A DNA stretch of 46,630 nucleotides, taken from assembly GCA_016200585.1 (NCBI GenBank), contig JACQEN010000135.1, forward strand, positions 1 through 46,630. The letters are read 5' to 3'. The notes below the pieces were generated by a model. That model made no database searches. It saw only the letters and a program-made list of their open reading frames with translations, and had not been told where the DNA came from. This document shows positions 1 to 8,295 of this stretch, one piece after another (the first letter of the stretch is position 1; the number at the start of each line of letters is the position of its first letter). The stretch comes from Deltaproteobacteria bacterium. GTDB lineage: Bacteria; Desulfobacterota; Binatia; HRBIN30. A program made the position numbers and the translations under genes.

Positions 1-2692
1 CCGCGTTGATCGTGCTGATGGTGAAGGTGATCGTATTGCTGGCGGACAAGTATTGCAGGTTGACGCCAGCCCGCGCGTCCACTGCCGCTTCGAGGTAAGT
101 GGTCAGGCCGTTGAAGGACACGATCTTGATGTCGAGCTGCGAGATTTTGAGATCCGCAAGCTCGCCATTGGGGCCCGTGTTGCCGGTGAACGCCGGCGCA
201 GTCGTCGGTGCGATGACGATCTTCAACGGTGTGCCCGCCGGTAGATTGCCGAACTCCGGAATGAACAGCGCCAAAGCATCGGAGGTGATCTGCGTCGCAC
301 CCCCACCACCGAGAGACAGCTGGCTGATTTCGATGTTGAGAATACCGTTCTCGGTTAGTGATTTGAGGAGTTGATTGAGTGCCGAAGATCCTAGGCCGAT
401 CGCCATCATGTAGGACAGGTGGTTTACTGGCGTCGTGTTGCTGAACGACGGGAACGCCTCCGGGATCTCGAGCGACGCCGAGAAGTCAGGTGCCCCTGCC
501 GGATGGCTTTGCGCAAGCAGGCGGGCGTCGGAATCGAAGGTGATGCCGTTGGTGTCCTCGTTGACCGAGTGGAACGGTGCGTCGAACTGCACGCCCAGCG
601 CTCCGCCGATTGACGAGGAGATCGACAGACCCTGAAGAGCGGTCTGCAGAGCTCCGGCGATGGGCGAGTCCTGCGGTCCAGCACCGTCGGGATCTTTCAA
701 GAAGCTGACTAACTGATCGTGAATCGTATTCTTGATCGTTCCACCGGCAAATGTGTCGGCCAGAAATTGCATGACGCTACAGGCGACGCCACCACCCAAG
801 CTGTAGCTGAAATTCTGAAGGACCACGGTTGGATCAGCTAACTGATTGACGTCGACGTACGTCGGGTCGCTGGCCAGCGGAATCATATCGTAGTTGGCGC
901 TGACAACGACGGGATTCGAGTCGATGGTGAGTGGGCAGGACGGAATCGTCCCGTAACCTGTGAACGATGAATCGACATGGACATTGTTCAAATTCAGCTG
1001 GACGAATGTGAATCCGCTCTGGGCCTGGATAAACACATCGAAGCTGCTGAGCTGCGCATTCGTGATGGTCAGGGTACTGACGCCGCCTCCGCATCCGAGG
1101 AAGCCGAGGTCGACCAAGCATTGGTTGACCGGGAACGTCTTCGGCACGCCGATCAGCGTGTTCAGGTTGAGGGGAACGAGGCCCTTGATGACGGGGGCAA
1201 GGGTCGTGAAGCCGGTGTTGCCGATACGCAAGGCAATCGATTGGGCCGAGTACGCTCCATCGGCGGTCGACTGCCCGTTGATGATGACGTGACGGTCGCG
1301 CGACTTGAAGCCGGTCGCAGCCACGTTCAATTCCGCCAGAACCGGGTTGAAGATCGCTGCTGCATCCAGCGAGACATTGGTTGAGAAATTGTTGCCGGAC
1401 AGCGACATCACCACGCCGTTGACCGTAACAACCTGGCCTGGGACCGGATTGACGACGTGGCCGGTAACGGCCGACGACGAAGCGTTCGTAAAGGCGCCGT
1501 GCGCCGGCGAGTCGATGACGATTTGCGGCGGTTGGGTCGGCGTAAAGGTCGGCGTGATCGTCGGCGTAAAGGTCGGCGTCGGCGTAACGGTTGGGGTGTT
1601 CGTCTTCGTCGGGGTCTGGGTCGGAGTGTAGGTCTGTGTCGGCGTAGACGTGGGCGTCGACGTTGGTGTGTTGGTTGGCGTTTGCGTCTTGGTTGGTGTT
1701 TGCGTCTTCGTCGGTGTCAACGTCGGTGTGTCGGTTTTGGTCGGTGTCCCCGTGAATGTCTGTGTCGGGGTTTTCGTTGGCGTTCCCGATTTGGTCGACG
1801 TTGGAGTGATGGTGGACGTCGCCGTTGGCGAATCGGTCTTGGTCGCGGTTGGCGGTTGGGTTCCCGGCAGTGTCTTCGTGGGTGTCGGTGTATTCGGCTC
1901 GACCTGGCAGCCCTGGTCGCAACCGTCGCCGTTGTCACGGTTGGGCGGATGGTCTTCGCAGCCTTCGTGATCGATCTCGACAATGCCATTGCCACAAGTG
2001 CTGGGACGGCATTCGAACTTCAAGGCGTCGGTGTCGACGATTCCGCCAGTCGTAATGGCTTGGACCTTCAAAGTGCGGCGGCCGGGGACAATCTTTCCGC
2101 TCGGCTTTACTTTCAACGGCACAACAACGCTGATCGGTGCCGTGCAGTTGTCGGGCGTCAGGTTGGAAGCCCCGGAAGCGAAAGGCGTACGGTTGCGCAG
2201 AATCGTCAGACCCAGGCCGGAATTTCCGGCGATTCCTTCCAACACGGAGAGGTTGGTCGCATCGGTGGGGTCGATACTGGTCGGCTTCGGACTTTTTACC
2301 TCAAACGCCTGAAGGCCGGTAACGCTGCACATCAAACGCGGATCGTTGTTGTTGATGCAGATCCGAGCCGACATGGTGCAACTCTTGTTGTCCAGATTCG
2401 CGTCGGAGTCGCAACGCTTGTCGCCTTCGTAACAGATGTATTTGTTCTTGGGGAAGCCGTTACCGCCAAACTGTGGCATGGCGCCCGGCCCACTGAAGGC
2501 GGGAGGCGACCATTCGAGATTGCAGTCCGTGCTCTTGCTACCGCCGCCGGGTATGCAGTTGTTCGTGCCCGGGCCGAGAGGGCCGGTGCATGTTTGAGCG
2601 AAAGCTTGCGCACTGAGACCTGCAAGGATGACTGCAGTTGCCCAGACGGTCGCCCATTCCACAATCCCATGAGTTGCGGCTGACTTCCTCAC
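1..2692 (-). CDS. Large secreted protein with Thr-Pro linker, partial (C-terminus beyond left edge)
   Basis: The frame is open from a GTG at 2692-2690 to position 1 with no stop, about 897 codons, so the C-terminus lies outside the window. AAGGGGG about six bases upstream supports the GTG start. An N-terminal hydrophobic segment ending in SAQAFAQ looks like a signal peptide. A Cys-bearing domain follows, then a Cys-rich repeat ([15 protein letters not shown], resembling the Myxococcus cysteine-rich repeat), then a Thr-Pro linker of about 120 residues (about 268-390). After the linker comes an Ig-like segment ([18 protein letters not shown]) resembling the glucodextranase B-like fold, then a long region rich in beta-type residues. 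I infer an extracellular or surface protein. I do not recognise the C-terminal region and assign no enzymatic function. Plus-strand frames here that read as Gly-Val repeats are shadows of the linker. Confidence 0.85.
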   Translation of the reverse strand, partial: MRKSAATHGIVEWATVWATAVILAGLSAQAFAQTCTGPLGPGTNNCIPGGGSKSTDCNLEWSPPAFSGPGAMPQFGGNGFPKNKYICYEGDKRCDSDANLDNKSCTMSARICINNNDPRLMCSVTGLQAFEVKSPKPTSIDPTDATNLSVLEGIAGNSGLGLTILRNRTPFASGASNLTPDNCTAPISVVVPLKVKPSGKIVPGRRTLKVQAITTGGIVDTDALKFECRPSTCGNGIVEIDHEGCEDHPPNRDNGDGCDQGCQVEPNTPTPTKTLPGTQPPTATKTDSPTATSTITPTSTKSGTPTKTPTQTFTGTPTKTDTPTLTPTKTQTPTKTQTPTNTPTSTPTSTPTQTYTPTQTPTKTNTPTVTPTPTFTPTITPTFTPTQPPQIVIDSPAHGAFTNASSSAVTGHVVNPVPGQVVTVNGVVMSLSGNNFSTNVSLDAAAIFNPVLAELNVAATGFKSRDRHVIINGQSTADGAYSAQSIALRIGNTGFTTLAPVIKGLVPLNLNTLIGVPKTFPVNQCLVDLGFLGCGGGVSTLTITNAQLSSFDVFIQAQSGFTFVQLNLNNVHVDSSFTGYGTIPSCPLTIDSNPVVVSANYDMIPLASDPTYVDVNQLADPTVVLQNFSYSLGGGVACSVMQFLADTFAGGTIKNTIHDQLVSFLKDPDGAGPQDSPIAGALQTALQGLSISSSIGGALGVQFDAPFHSVNEDTNGITFDSDARLLAQSHPAGAPDFSASLEIPEAFPSFSNTTPVNHLSYMMAIGLGSSALNQLLKSLTENGILNIEISQLSLGGGGATQITSDALALFIPEFGNLPAGTPLKIVIAPTTAPAFTGNTGPNGELADLKISQLDIKIVSFNGLTTYLEAAVDARAGVNLQYLSASNTITFTISTINA
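1530..1890 (-). repeat. Thr-Pro-coding degenerate repeat tract
   Basis: On the minus strand this tract reads as imperfect repeats of Thr-Pro-Thr-X (TPTKTPT, TPTFTPT). It forms the linker of the large secreted protein. Because the unit is a short GC-rich hexamer or twelve-mer, the other five frames also stay open and give spurious Gly-Val, Asp-His and Arg-rich frames. Such tracts usually act as extended, O-glycosylatable spacers in exported proteins; glycosylation here is not shown. It is prone to slippage and assembly collapse. Confidence 0.8.
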
Positions 2693-3024
2693 AGCGACCC
2701 CCTTGTGCTCGAAAATTTCGTTGTCGTACGACCTGCGACCATTCAAAATACCGGAGCCCCAGAAGCGTTTTCAGCTTCTGGAAACGATCGCCCGAATTGG
2801 CCCCAGTGTCAGCCGACAGTACGAGACCACGGGTGCCATTGTCAAGAAATAAATGATCGGAATAAGCCTCTTGGCGGTGTTGAAGGCATGGCAGAACCTG
2901 AGAACAGATTGGGCGAAGTGCCGCGGACCGACTCAAGTTTGCCGGTTTTCCGTCCATTCGTCCCAGTTGCCGCTCATGCCCCTCGCGACATCGTGCCGTG
3001 GCGCGAAGACCGAGATGGGTTAGA
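2693..3024. other. Divergent intergenic region without a recognised gene
   Basis: About 330 bases separate the minus-strand secreted protein (start 2692) from the plus-strand DUF1232 gene (start 3025). It should contain both promoters. I could not pick convincing -35/-10 pairs. Small open frames crossing it have no recognisable domain and look like chance frames of high-GC DNA. Confidence 0.4.
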
Positions 3025-3378
3025 ATGTCCGCTATGACAACCCCGGCAAGCTCGACACCGACCGCGCAGCGGACCGAGACCGACTGGGCGCTGCTGCGAC
3101 AGCTACCCAACTTCGCGCGCCTTTACTGGAGACTGTTTCGCGATCAAAGGGTGTCACGATTTCCGAAGGCATTGCTGGTTCTGACCGCCGTCTATATCGT
3201 CATGCCCTTCGACCTGCTTCCCGATTACATGCCGGTCATCGGACAGATCGACGATTTGGTGCTGTTTCTGGGCGCGTGCAAAGCCTTCATGTACCTGTGC
3301 CCGCACGACGTGGTGCAGGAACACGTGCGCCAGATCGACGGCGGGGCTGGCCATCCGACGGACCGTTGCCATCCATAA
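3025..3378 (+). CDS. DUF1232 (YkvA-like) membrane protein
   Basis: About 117 residues. The core has the DUF1232 signature: a hydrophobic helix (LLVLTAVYIVMPFDLLPD), then PVIGQIDDLVLFLGA. This family has a Pro-Asp-rich conserved loop next to a membrane segment; its biochemical role is not established. In-frame starts are GTG 2998, ATG 3025 and ATG 3034. I chose 3025 because the residues before it are Arg-rich and look non-coding; no strong ribosome site separates the options. The C-terminal stretch CKAFMYLCPHDVVQEHV is echoed in a fragment on the opposite strand at 5395-5451, so a second copy once existed nearby. Confidence 0.75.
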   Translation: MSAMTTPASSTPTAQRTETDWALLRQLPNFARLYWRLFRDQRVSRFPKALLVLTAVYIVMPFDLLPDYMPVIGQIDDLVLFLGACKAFMYLCPHDVVQEHVRQIDGGAGHPTDRCHP

Positions 3379-3499
3379 GAGCTTGAGCGCCACCCCGCGC
3401 TTCCCGTCGCAGGGTGTGGCGACCGCGATCACTGGCAACTAGAGCGAAGGGAATCGAAGTGCTAGGCGTGTCGTTGAATCTGAGTGGAGGACTCATCGG

Positions 3500-4306
3500 A
3501 TGAAAAGAACTGGCGCTCTCTCCGTCGGCTTGGTCGTTCTGTTTGCAACGGCGGCCCGCGCTGCGGATTTCGAAGGAGTCCTGAAATCTCGGGTAATCGA
3601 GGTAGCGGTACCTCGGCTGGTAGTGATGCTCGGGCGCGACGCAACCGAGCCCAGCAAGGTTTTCTCTGTGCCGATCGAGCGTTTTGTCGCTCTTTCAGGT
3701 CCGGATTCGGGAGTGCAAGTAAAAGATGTCGAGGTGAAGGTGAGGGGCTCGAAGCTCCGCGTCGACACCCCTGCCAAGGATTACTACGCAATCGTGGACA
3801 CCGACAGCGCTTCCGTCTCAATCGTCCGACCGGCTGAAAAGAGATACCTCCAGTTGAGCAAAGAAGACCGTCGGCAAATGAACGCCATGCGCGAAGCAAA
3901 AAAGGAGCAAGGGGCTCAGGCGCGTAAGGAGTCGACACCGCCGCAGATCGAGGTGAAGGCCCTCGGCAAGACCCAGACGATCAACGGCATGAAGGCGACC
4001 GCTTACGAAGTTCGCACGGCTGACGGAACATCGGTGGGATGGATCGCGGACGGACATAAGGACGTGGCGCGTATCTACAAAATCATCAACTCGGGCGATA
4101 ACCCAATCAACATGATGCCTTCAACGGAAGGGCAAGCCAGTCGTGCGCTAGCCTCAAAAGGGCTGGCCATTCGGATACAAACGTTGGATCTAGACGGTTA
4201 CCACGTCCGTGAGCTCGTGAGCCTCGAGAAGAAATCGTTCGCTGACGATATCTTCGCCCTGCCGGCTGATTTCACCAAACAAAAGACGCCGTCAAGCCCT
4301 GATTGA
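3500..4306 (+). CDS. Exported DUF4412-like protein
   Basis: 268 residues beginning with a clear signal peptide (MKRTGALSVGLVVLFATAARA, cleavage expected after ARA near residue 21). GGAGG nine bases upstream supports the ATG. The mature protein alternates short beta strands and charged loops: RVDTPAKDYYAIVDTDSASV, then RPAEKRYLQLSKEDRRQM, a Lys/Gln-rich helix near residues 125-150, and the TINGMKATAYEVRTADG and WIADG segments. This layout resembles DUF4412-type periplasmic proteins, in which a small molecule or lipid-binding beta sheet is suspected. No catalytic residues can be named. It stands alone on the plus strand, with a minus-strand gene converging from the right. Confidence 0.75.
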   Translation: MKRTGALSVGLVVLFATAARAADFEGVLKSRVIEVAVPRLVVMLGRDATEPSKVFSVPIERFVALSGPDSGVQVKDVEVKVRGSKLRVDTPAKDYYAIVDTDSASVSIVRPAEKRYLQLSKEDRRQMNAMREAKKEQGAQARKESTPPQIEVKALGKTQTINGMKATAYEVRTADGTSVGWIADGHKDVARIYKIINSGDNPINMMPSTEGQASRALASKGLAIRIQTLDLDGYHVRELVSLEKKSFADDIFALPADFTKQKTPSSPD

Positions 4307-4406
4307 CTGACCCGCCGTGGACTCACCCCGGACCTGTGCAAGTTCCCAAACCGGGCTTGTAGATGCCACCTGGTTCTCGCATGAAGCCCTCTTCCGTCAT
4401 CTCGAC

Positions 4407-4486
4407 GTTGCGATAGCGCACTCGGGCTCCGAGATCGGCTTCGACGCGGGCGACAAATTCGCGTCCGCCGACGGCCACACATTCAT
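4407..4486 (-). repeat. 80-bp repeat, copy A: transposase C-terminal remnant
   Basis: This stretch is about 94 percent identical (75 of 80 bases by eye) to 7088-7167 in the same orientation. On the minus strand it reads ECVAVGGREFVARVEADLGA and then, with weaker similarity down to about 4325, RYRNVEMTEEGFMREPGGIY. That order (AVG, then EFV, then LREP) matches the C-terminal tail of IS200-like REP-associated tyrosine transposases (Y1_Tnp family). Nothing upstream of it resembles the catalytic part, so it is a truncated remnant lying against the 3' end of the TPR-ankyrin gene. Confidence 0.55.
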
Positions 4487-4888
4487 GGTTTGGCGCCTGC
4501 CTGCTGCAATAACGCTCGGATATCGGCGTGACCTCCTGCCGTCGCAGCATCTAGCGCGGTCCCGCCGGTGCTCGTCTTGGCACTAACGTCGGCCCCCTTG
4601 GTAAGCAGCAACTGCACGATCTCCCTGTGGCCTTCCTCGGAGGCTAGCATCAGCACGGTTCTGCCGTATTCGTCCTTGGCATTGACGTCGGCCTCCTTAT
4701 CCAGGCCGAGCATCTGGCGGTACTCAAGGATCGCCGCGTCGAGGGCGCCTTTCCGAGCGAGCATGGCGACGATGTTGGAGTGAACCGTCATGGCGAAGTT
4801 GGGATTGGGATCGAGGCGAAGCGCGTAGCGATACTGCACGATCGCCCCGTCGAGATTACCTTTCTGTGCATACACGGTACCCAGAATT
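4483..4888 (-). pseudogene. TPR-ankyrin lipoprotein, 3' part after a frameshift
   Basis: This is the continuation, in the +1 shifted frame, of the lipoprotein that starts at 5293. It reads GTVYAQKGNLDGAIVQYRYA (TPR), another TPR-like helix pair, then two ankyrin repeats (YGRTVLMLASEEGHREIVQL and GGTALDAATAGGHADIRALL) and stops at 4483. The 5' frame ends with AAAFSNSGYRVCTER, where SNLGTVYAQKG would be expected. Deleting one T of the coding strand near 4886 restores a continuous TPR array. Either the gene is truly frameshifted or one base is wrong in the assembly. Ankyrin repeats usually mediate protein binding. The 3' end abuts a transposase remnant. Confidence 0.75.
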
Positions 4889-5293
4889 GGAGAAGGCCGC
4901 GGCGTTTCTGGGATTGAGGCGGATTGCCTGGAGGCACTCGTGGAGCGCCCCGTCGAAATCACGTTTCTGCATGAGCGCGGCGCAGAGCTTAGAATGGTCC
5001 CCGGAGTCGTTGGGCTTGAGGCGGAGCGCCTGGCGGAGCTCCAGGATCGCTCCGTCAACGTCACCTTTTAGTGAGAGCGCGGTACCGAGGTTGGAGTGCG
5101 CCATGGCGTCGTTGGGGTTGAGGGAGAGCGCCTGGCGGTACTCGCGGATCGCCCCGTCGAGATCACCTTTCTGGGCGAGCCCGGAGCCGGAGTCGTTGTG
5201 GGCCGCAGCGGCAACCTCGGGCTGCTCGTGCATCGTCGAGCACCCAACCACAGCGCTCACCAGCACCAACGCGATACCTGAATACACTTTCAT
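4856..5293 (-). CDS. TPR lipoprotein, 5' part (frameshifted gene)
   Basis: The chosen start is ATG 5293 (MKVYSGIALVLVSAVVGC), with GAGGG eight bases upstream; an ATG at 5308 is possible but overlaps that ribosome site. The lipobox AVVGC at residues 14-18 predicts a lipid-anchored periplasmic or outer-membrane protein. It carries three successive TPR units (AQKGDLDGAIREYRQALSLN, SLKGDVDGAILELRQALRL, MQKRDFDGALHECLQAIRL). The frame then falls out of phase near 4886 and ends at 4856. The shifted frame carries two more TPR-like units and two ankyrin repeats, giving about 270 residues if repaired. Likely a scaffold; partner unknown. Confidence 0.75.
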   Translation of the reverse strand: MKVYSGIALVLVSAVVGCSTMHEQPEVAAAAHNDSGSGLAQKGDLDGAIREYRQALSLNPNDAMAHSNLGTALSLKGDVDGAILELRQALRLKPNDSGDHSKLCAALMQKRDFDGALHECLQAIRLNPRNAAAFSNSGYRVCTER

Positions 5294-5394
5294 CCGGTGA
5301 TCCCTCATTCGACGTGAACGGTTCTAACCGCCGTTGGCATATGGCGCCGTGCTGGTAGTAGATTTCCGATCACTGACTCAGCTTCCATCGTGAC

Positions 5395-5451
5395 CCGCCC
5401 CACATGCTCCTGTAGCACCTGAGGCGGACAGAGGTACAGGAACGCTTTGCA
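5395..5451 (-). pseudogene. Fragment of a second DUF1232 gene, inverted
   Basis: On the minus strand this reads CKAFLYLCPPQVLQEHVGR. It matches CKAFMYLCPHDVVQEHVRQ of the intact DUF1232 gene (3277-3333, plus strand), with about 42 of 57 bases identical and many differences at third codon positions. The rest of the domain (membrane helix and PD loop) is absent upstream, so this is a fragment. It lies in the 540-base gap between 5293 and 5833, where I see no other supportable gene. A competing minus-strand frame (5378-5788, including ETYLLTWVDGSVAVQSVPV) covers the same DNA but has no recognised family. Confidence 0.5.
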
Positions 5452-5832
5452 CGGCGACGCTGCCGTCCACCCAGGTGAGAAGGTAGGTTTCACCGACTCG
5501 TAGTAGCATCGGTTCGCTCCCGGAGACATGCTTTCGGGCCCGGAACTGCGGCGCTAGGCACAAAAAGGAGCTTACTGAGTGGCGCTGGATAAGTCTATTC
5601 GGATCGTTGGAAAGGTCCGACCCGGGAAGGCACCCGGGAAGAGTTGTCGGCGCGCCGGCAACCGGTGTTTTTGGTTTACTCCAGCGCATGTCGCCACCAA
5701 CAAATTCCTTGACAAGCTCTTCGATGGCGGTGGAAAAGGGCCGTTGGGAGGGTCGTGGCTTTGGTTTCGAGTCGCTAGTCAACGACACAGCCGCCCGGGC
5801 AGCAGTGCCAGAGCGCGAAAATGGGGGATCTC

Positions 5833-6828
5833 ATGAAACGATTTGGTTACTTGGTGTTTGTTCCGATCAGCATGACGTTGTTCGTCGCCACGCACGCGTT
5901 TGCCGTTCCGCCGCCGGAGACCAGTCTCAATACCTGCCAGGACAAGGTCCGCACGGAGGGCAAGACAGCGGTCAAAAACACGGTGACCGCGGTCGGCAAC
6001 TGCCTGAAGAAGGTGGCTGCCGACGTGCTCAAAAACAACGTCGCGATCACCGCAGCTACGTCGCAGGCCTGCGTCAACGAGTTCCGCAAGCTCAACGACA
6101 CGCGGGTTCCACCGGCCGACAAGAGCATCGAGGAGAAATTCAGGGAGAACGTCGACAAGAAGTGCGTACCTCTGTTTACGCCGAGCCAAACGCATACCTT
6201 CGCCGATATCATGGGCGCCGGTGGCGGCACGTTGGAGGACATCAAAACCACCAACATCGACCTCTGGTGCAAGCACTTCGGCGGCGACGGTTCGATTGGC
6301 AGCGTGACCGAGTGGGAAGACTGCATGGTTGCGTCGCACAACTGTGAAGCGGCAGCCGCCATCGCCGCGCAGTACCCGCGTGCATCGGAGTGGGTGGCGA
6401 GCCTCCTGGGGTTAGGCAACATGCCGGCTGTCGCTCCACCGGGCAGCGACCCCAGCAAGACCACCGACGCGGTCTCCGGTGCCACGTCCTTCCTGAGTGT
6501 CCTCGATCCCGACGGCGACGGCATCAACAGTCCGCGCTGCGGCGGTGAAGGCGTCGCGTGCACGACGTCCTGCTGTTACGTCGAAAACACCTTTCCGAAT
6601 TCCCCCGAGACCAGCTGCATCGAGTACACGGGGCCGGGCGGGCCGATGGCAACGTTCACGGGACTGTGTGGGTTCACTACCAGCATCCCCAGTGCCGGTG
6701 GTCCGGGATCACAGGTACACACACCGATACCCGGCCCCTGCGGGGCGGGTCCTTCACCGGTGAACGGCAATCCCTGCTTTATTGGCTTTAACGGCATGCT
6801 GGCTCCTACCGACTCCAGCTGTCCGTAA
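5833..6828 (+). CDS. Exported Cys-containing protein, unknown function
   Basis: 331 residues from ATG 5833 (GGGGGA about six bases upstream; ATG 5821 is an in-frame alternative). The signal peptide runs MKRFGYLVFVPISMTLFV to about THAFA. The N-terminal half is helical, with scattered Cys (NTCQDKVRTEGKTAVKN, NCLKKVAADVLKNNV, KKCVPLFTP). This resembles the Cys-bounded helical exported proteins that recur elsewhere in this window, for example the repeats of the protein at 26041. The second half is Gly/Pro-rich with DPDGDGINSPRCGGEGVACT, a possible calcium loop. It ends just before a strong terminator. I do not recognise a named family. Confidence 0.7.
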   Translation: MKRFGYLVFVPISMTLFVATHAFAVPPPETSLNTCQDKVRTEGKTAVKNTVTAVGNCLKKVAADVLKNNVAITAATSQACVNEFRKLNDTRVPPADKSIEEKFRENVDKKCVPLFTPSQTHTFADIMGAGGGTLEDIKTTNIDLWCKHFGGDGSIGSVTEWEDCMVASHNCEAAAAIAAQYPRASEWVASLLGLGNMPAVAPPGSDPSKTTDAVSGATSFLSVLDPDGDGINSPRCGGEGVACTTSCCYVENTFPNSPETSCIEYTGPGGPMATFTGLCGFTTSIPSAGGPGSQVHTPIPGPCGAGPSPVNGNPCFIGFNGMLAPTDSSCP

Positions 6829-6841
6829 GCCCCACCCTGAC

Positions 6842-6911
6842 CCTCCCCGTTGTCGGAGTTGGCAACGGGGAGGCAGTCGTAGGGCCGGCTGCGCCGGCCG
6901 TACGTTTTTTT
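6842..6911 (+). terminator. Double-hairpin terminator
   Basis: Two hairpins follow the stop at 6828. The first is a perfect 11-bp stem (6842-6852 with 6863-6873, loop 10). The second pairs GGCCGGC at 6883-6889 with GCCGGCC at 6893-6899 around a TGC loop, extended by CGTA/TACG across one mismatch. Seven T residues (6905-6911) follow directly, the classical intrinsic-terminator arrangement for plus-strand transcription. Confidence 0.8.
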
Positions 6912-6988
6912 GAATTGCGGTAGCTGGGTGAGCTGGGGTCTACCGCCGCAAGTCATTGTTGGATCATGCAGATCGATTGTGTTTCAGC

Positions 6989-7318
6989 TCATTTTTCGAT
7001 CTTAGAAGTCGATTTTCGCACCCCGAAATGCGGCTCGTAGACGGTGCGTGGCTCTCGCAACCCGAAGCTGTCGTCGAACGGTTCGATATTGCGATAACGC
7101 GCTCGGGCTCCGAGATCGGCTTCGACGCGGGCGACGAATTCGCGTCCGCCGACAGCCACACATTCATTCCATTTCGATTGCCGGACTCGTTTGCCGGCGC
7201 GCAAGCCGGCTTCGATCCATTCACCGTGCGCCTCCGCCAATTTGTCGACTGATCCCAGGTCGAGCGCTTCGGCAAGCGCGACTCGATGAAAGTTCCGAGA
7301 CACCCGCTCAACCTGTCC
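6989..7318 (-). pseudogene. REP-associated (IS200-like) transposase, C-terminal remnant
   Basis: The minus strand is open from about 7330 to 6989 and reads PPGQVERVSRNFHRVALAEA, a helical stretch, then ECVAVGGREFVARVEADLGA, a RYRNIE block, FGLREPRTVYEPHF and a Lys-rich end. The AVG/EFV/LREP order fits the C-terminal third of Y1_Tnp-family REP-associated transposases. A TGA lies in frame just upstream (near 7330), and the catalytic His-hydrophobe-His and Tyr motifs are not found. The next 160 bases hold nothing I can place. It is therefore a decayed element, homologous to the shorter remnant at 4325-4486. Confidence 0.55.
7088..7167 (-). repeat. 80-bp repeat, copy B
   Basis: Direct repeat of 4407-4486 with about five mismatches in 80 bases. 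It lies inside the longer transposase remnant at 6989-7318. Similarity continues more weakly to the left (to about 7020). High identity in such a short core beside weaker flanks suggests recent duplication or local gene conversion. Confidence 0.7.
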
Positions 7319-7489
7319 CGGCGGAAGGTCTTCTCAGACCCGACGCGAAGTCTGCTTCCCAGTGCCGCGTTTGAACGATGGATTACGGCCCTCGCAAATG
7401 CTTCCACAAACCCCGCGCTGCTCAGCCCCAACCCCCGCAGCGATGCATCGACCGGCTGCGGCGCGCTGCTGTGATCGACTCTTCGTACT

Positions 7490-8137
7490 TCAGCGAATCC
7501 AATGTGCCAGCCGGCCGAAGTTCCAGCCTGACCAGTAGATGAAAGTCGCCTTGCCTTTGACGTCGCGTTCGTCGGCGAAGCCCCAGTAGCGACTGTCGTA
7601 GCTTTCGTCGCGGTTGTCGCCCATGACGAAAAACTGTCCCTCCGGCACTTTCACCGGCGCAAGATTGTCGCGCGGAACGGTGTTGCGCTCGTCGGGTCGC
7701 TTGAAGTTGGCGTTCGGATCCGGCACGGCCTCGCCGTTGATGAAGAGCTTCTTCTGGCGCACTTCGACCGTGTCGCCGGCCGTTCCGATGACCCGCTTGA
7801 TGAGGTCGATGTTGCGGTCGTTGGGCGAAACGAAAACGATGATGTCACCGCGGTGTAACTGGCCCCAGCGCGCCAACACCACCGACTTGTTGACCAGGGG
7901 AATGTCGATGTGCAGGCCGTACGCCAGCTTGTTGACGAACAGATGATCGCCGATTTGAATGGTCGGCAGCATCGATCCCGAGGGCACCCAGAACGCTTCG
8001 ACGACCGACGAGCGCACCACCAACGCCACGAGAACGGCGAGAAGCAGTGACTCGGCGTTTTGCCGCAAGCGTGATTTGCTTGCGGTTTGTTGGTCTTCGG
8101 GGACTGCTTTCCTGCGAGCCGATTCAGCGTTTGCCAT
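7490..8137 (-). CDS. lepB: Signal peptidase I
   Basis: 215 residues, a typical length for a short bacterial type I leader peptidase. After a charged N-terminus a single membrane helix (about 29-48) leads into the catalytic box VPSGSMLPTI, where Ser55 is the nucleophile. Lys114 in DLIKRVIG is the general base, and box E is GDNRDESYDSRYWG. The enzyme removes signal peptides from exported preproteins on the outer face of the inner membrane, which suits a genome with so many exported proteins. The start is ATG 8137. The upstream neighbour on the same strand ends at 8274, so it may or may not be co-transcribed. Confidence 0.97.
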   Translation of the reverse strand: MANAESARRKAVPEDQQTASKSRLRQNAESLLLAVLVALVVRSSVVEAFWVPSGSMLPTIQIGDHLFVNKLAYGLHIDIPLVNKSVVLARWGQLHRGDIIVFVSPNDRNIDLIKRVIGTAGDTVEVRQKKLFINGEAVPDPNANFKRPDERNTVPRDNLAPVKVPEGQFFVMGDNRDESYDSRYWGFADERDVKGKATFIYWSGWNFGRLAHWIR

Positions 8138-8247
8138 AGGGTCGAACCCCGATGATGGAGGTTGAGGTGTCCGCCGTCAAGGCCGAGGGCTGATGAACGG
8201 CTGACTCGTCGCTCGTGGGTTGCGATCATAATTCGGTCGCTCAGTCA

Positions 8248-8295
8248 GCGAGCCACGAACCACCAGCCACGAGTCACGAGCCCCGAGCCCCGAGC
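8248..8295. repeat. Degenerate heptamer tract (GCCCCGA / GCCACGA / GTCACGA)
   Basis: Between lepB and the glycosylase stop, and running into the last codons of the glycosylase, the plus strand repeats seven-base units: GCCACGA twice with spacers, then GTCACGA, GCCCCGA and GCCCCGA. A similar tract occurs at 35577-35672, also at the 3' end of a minus-strand gene. Function unknown. Confidence 0.5.

Noticed and set aside
834-1922. Minus-strand 362-codon frame rich in Asp, His and Asn
   Set aside because: It is the same Thr-Pro repeat read one base out of frame and lacks any domain.
1305-2683. Long plus-strand open frames (Gly-Val-rich and Arg-rich, up to 408 codons)
   Set aside because: They are antisense shadows of the minus-strand Thr-Pro linker and flanking domains; the minus frame has a signal peptide, ribosome site and Cys repeat.
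5378-5788. 136-codon minus-strand frame over the DUF1232 fragment
   Set aside because: No recognised family, no signal or ribosome site; the alternative frame carries clear homology to the DUF1232 gene. Kept only as a note.
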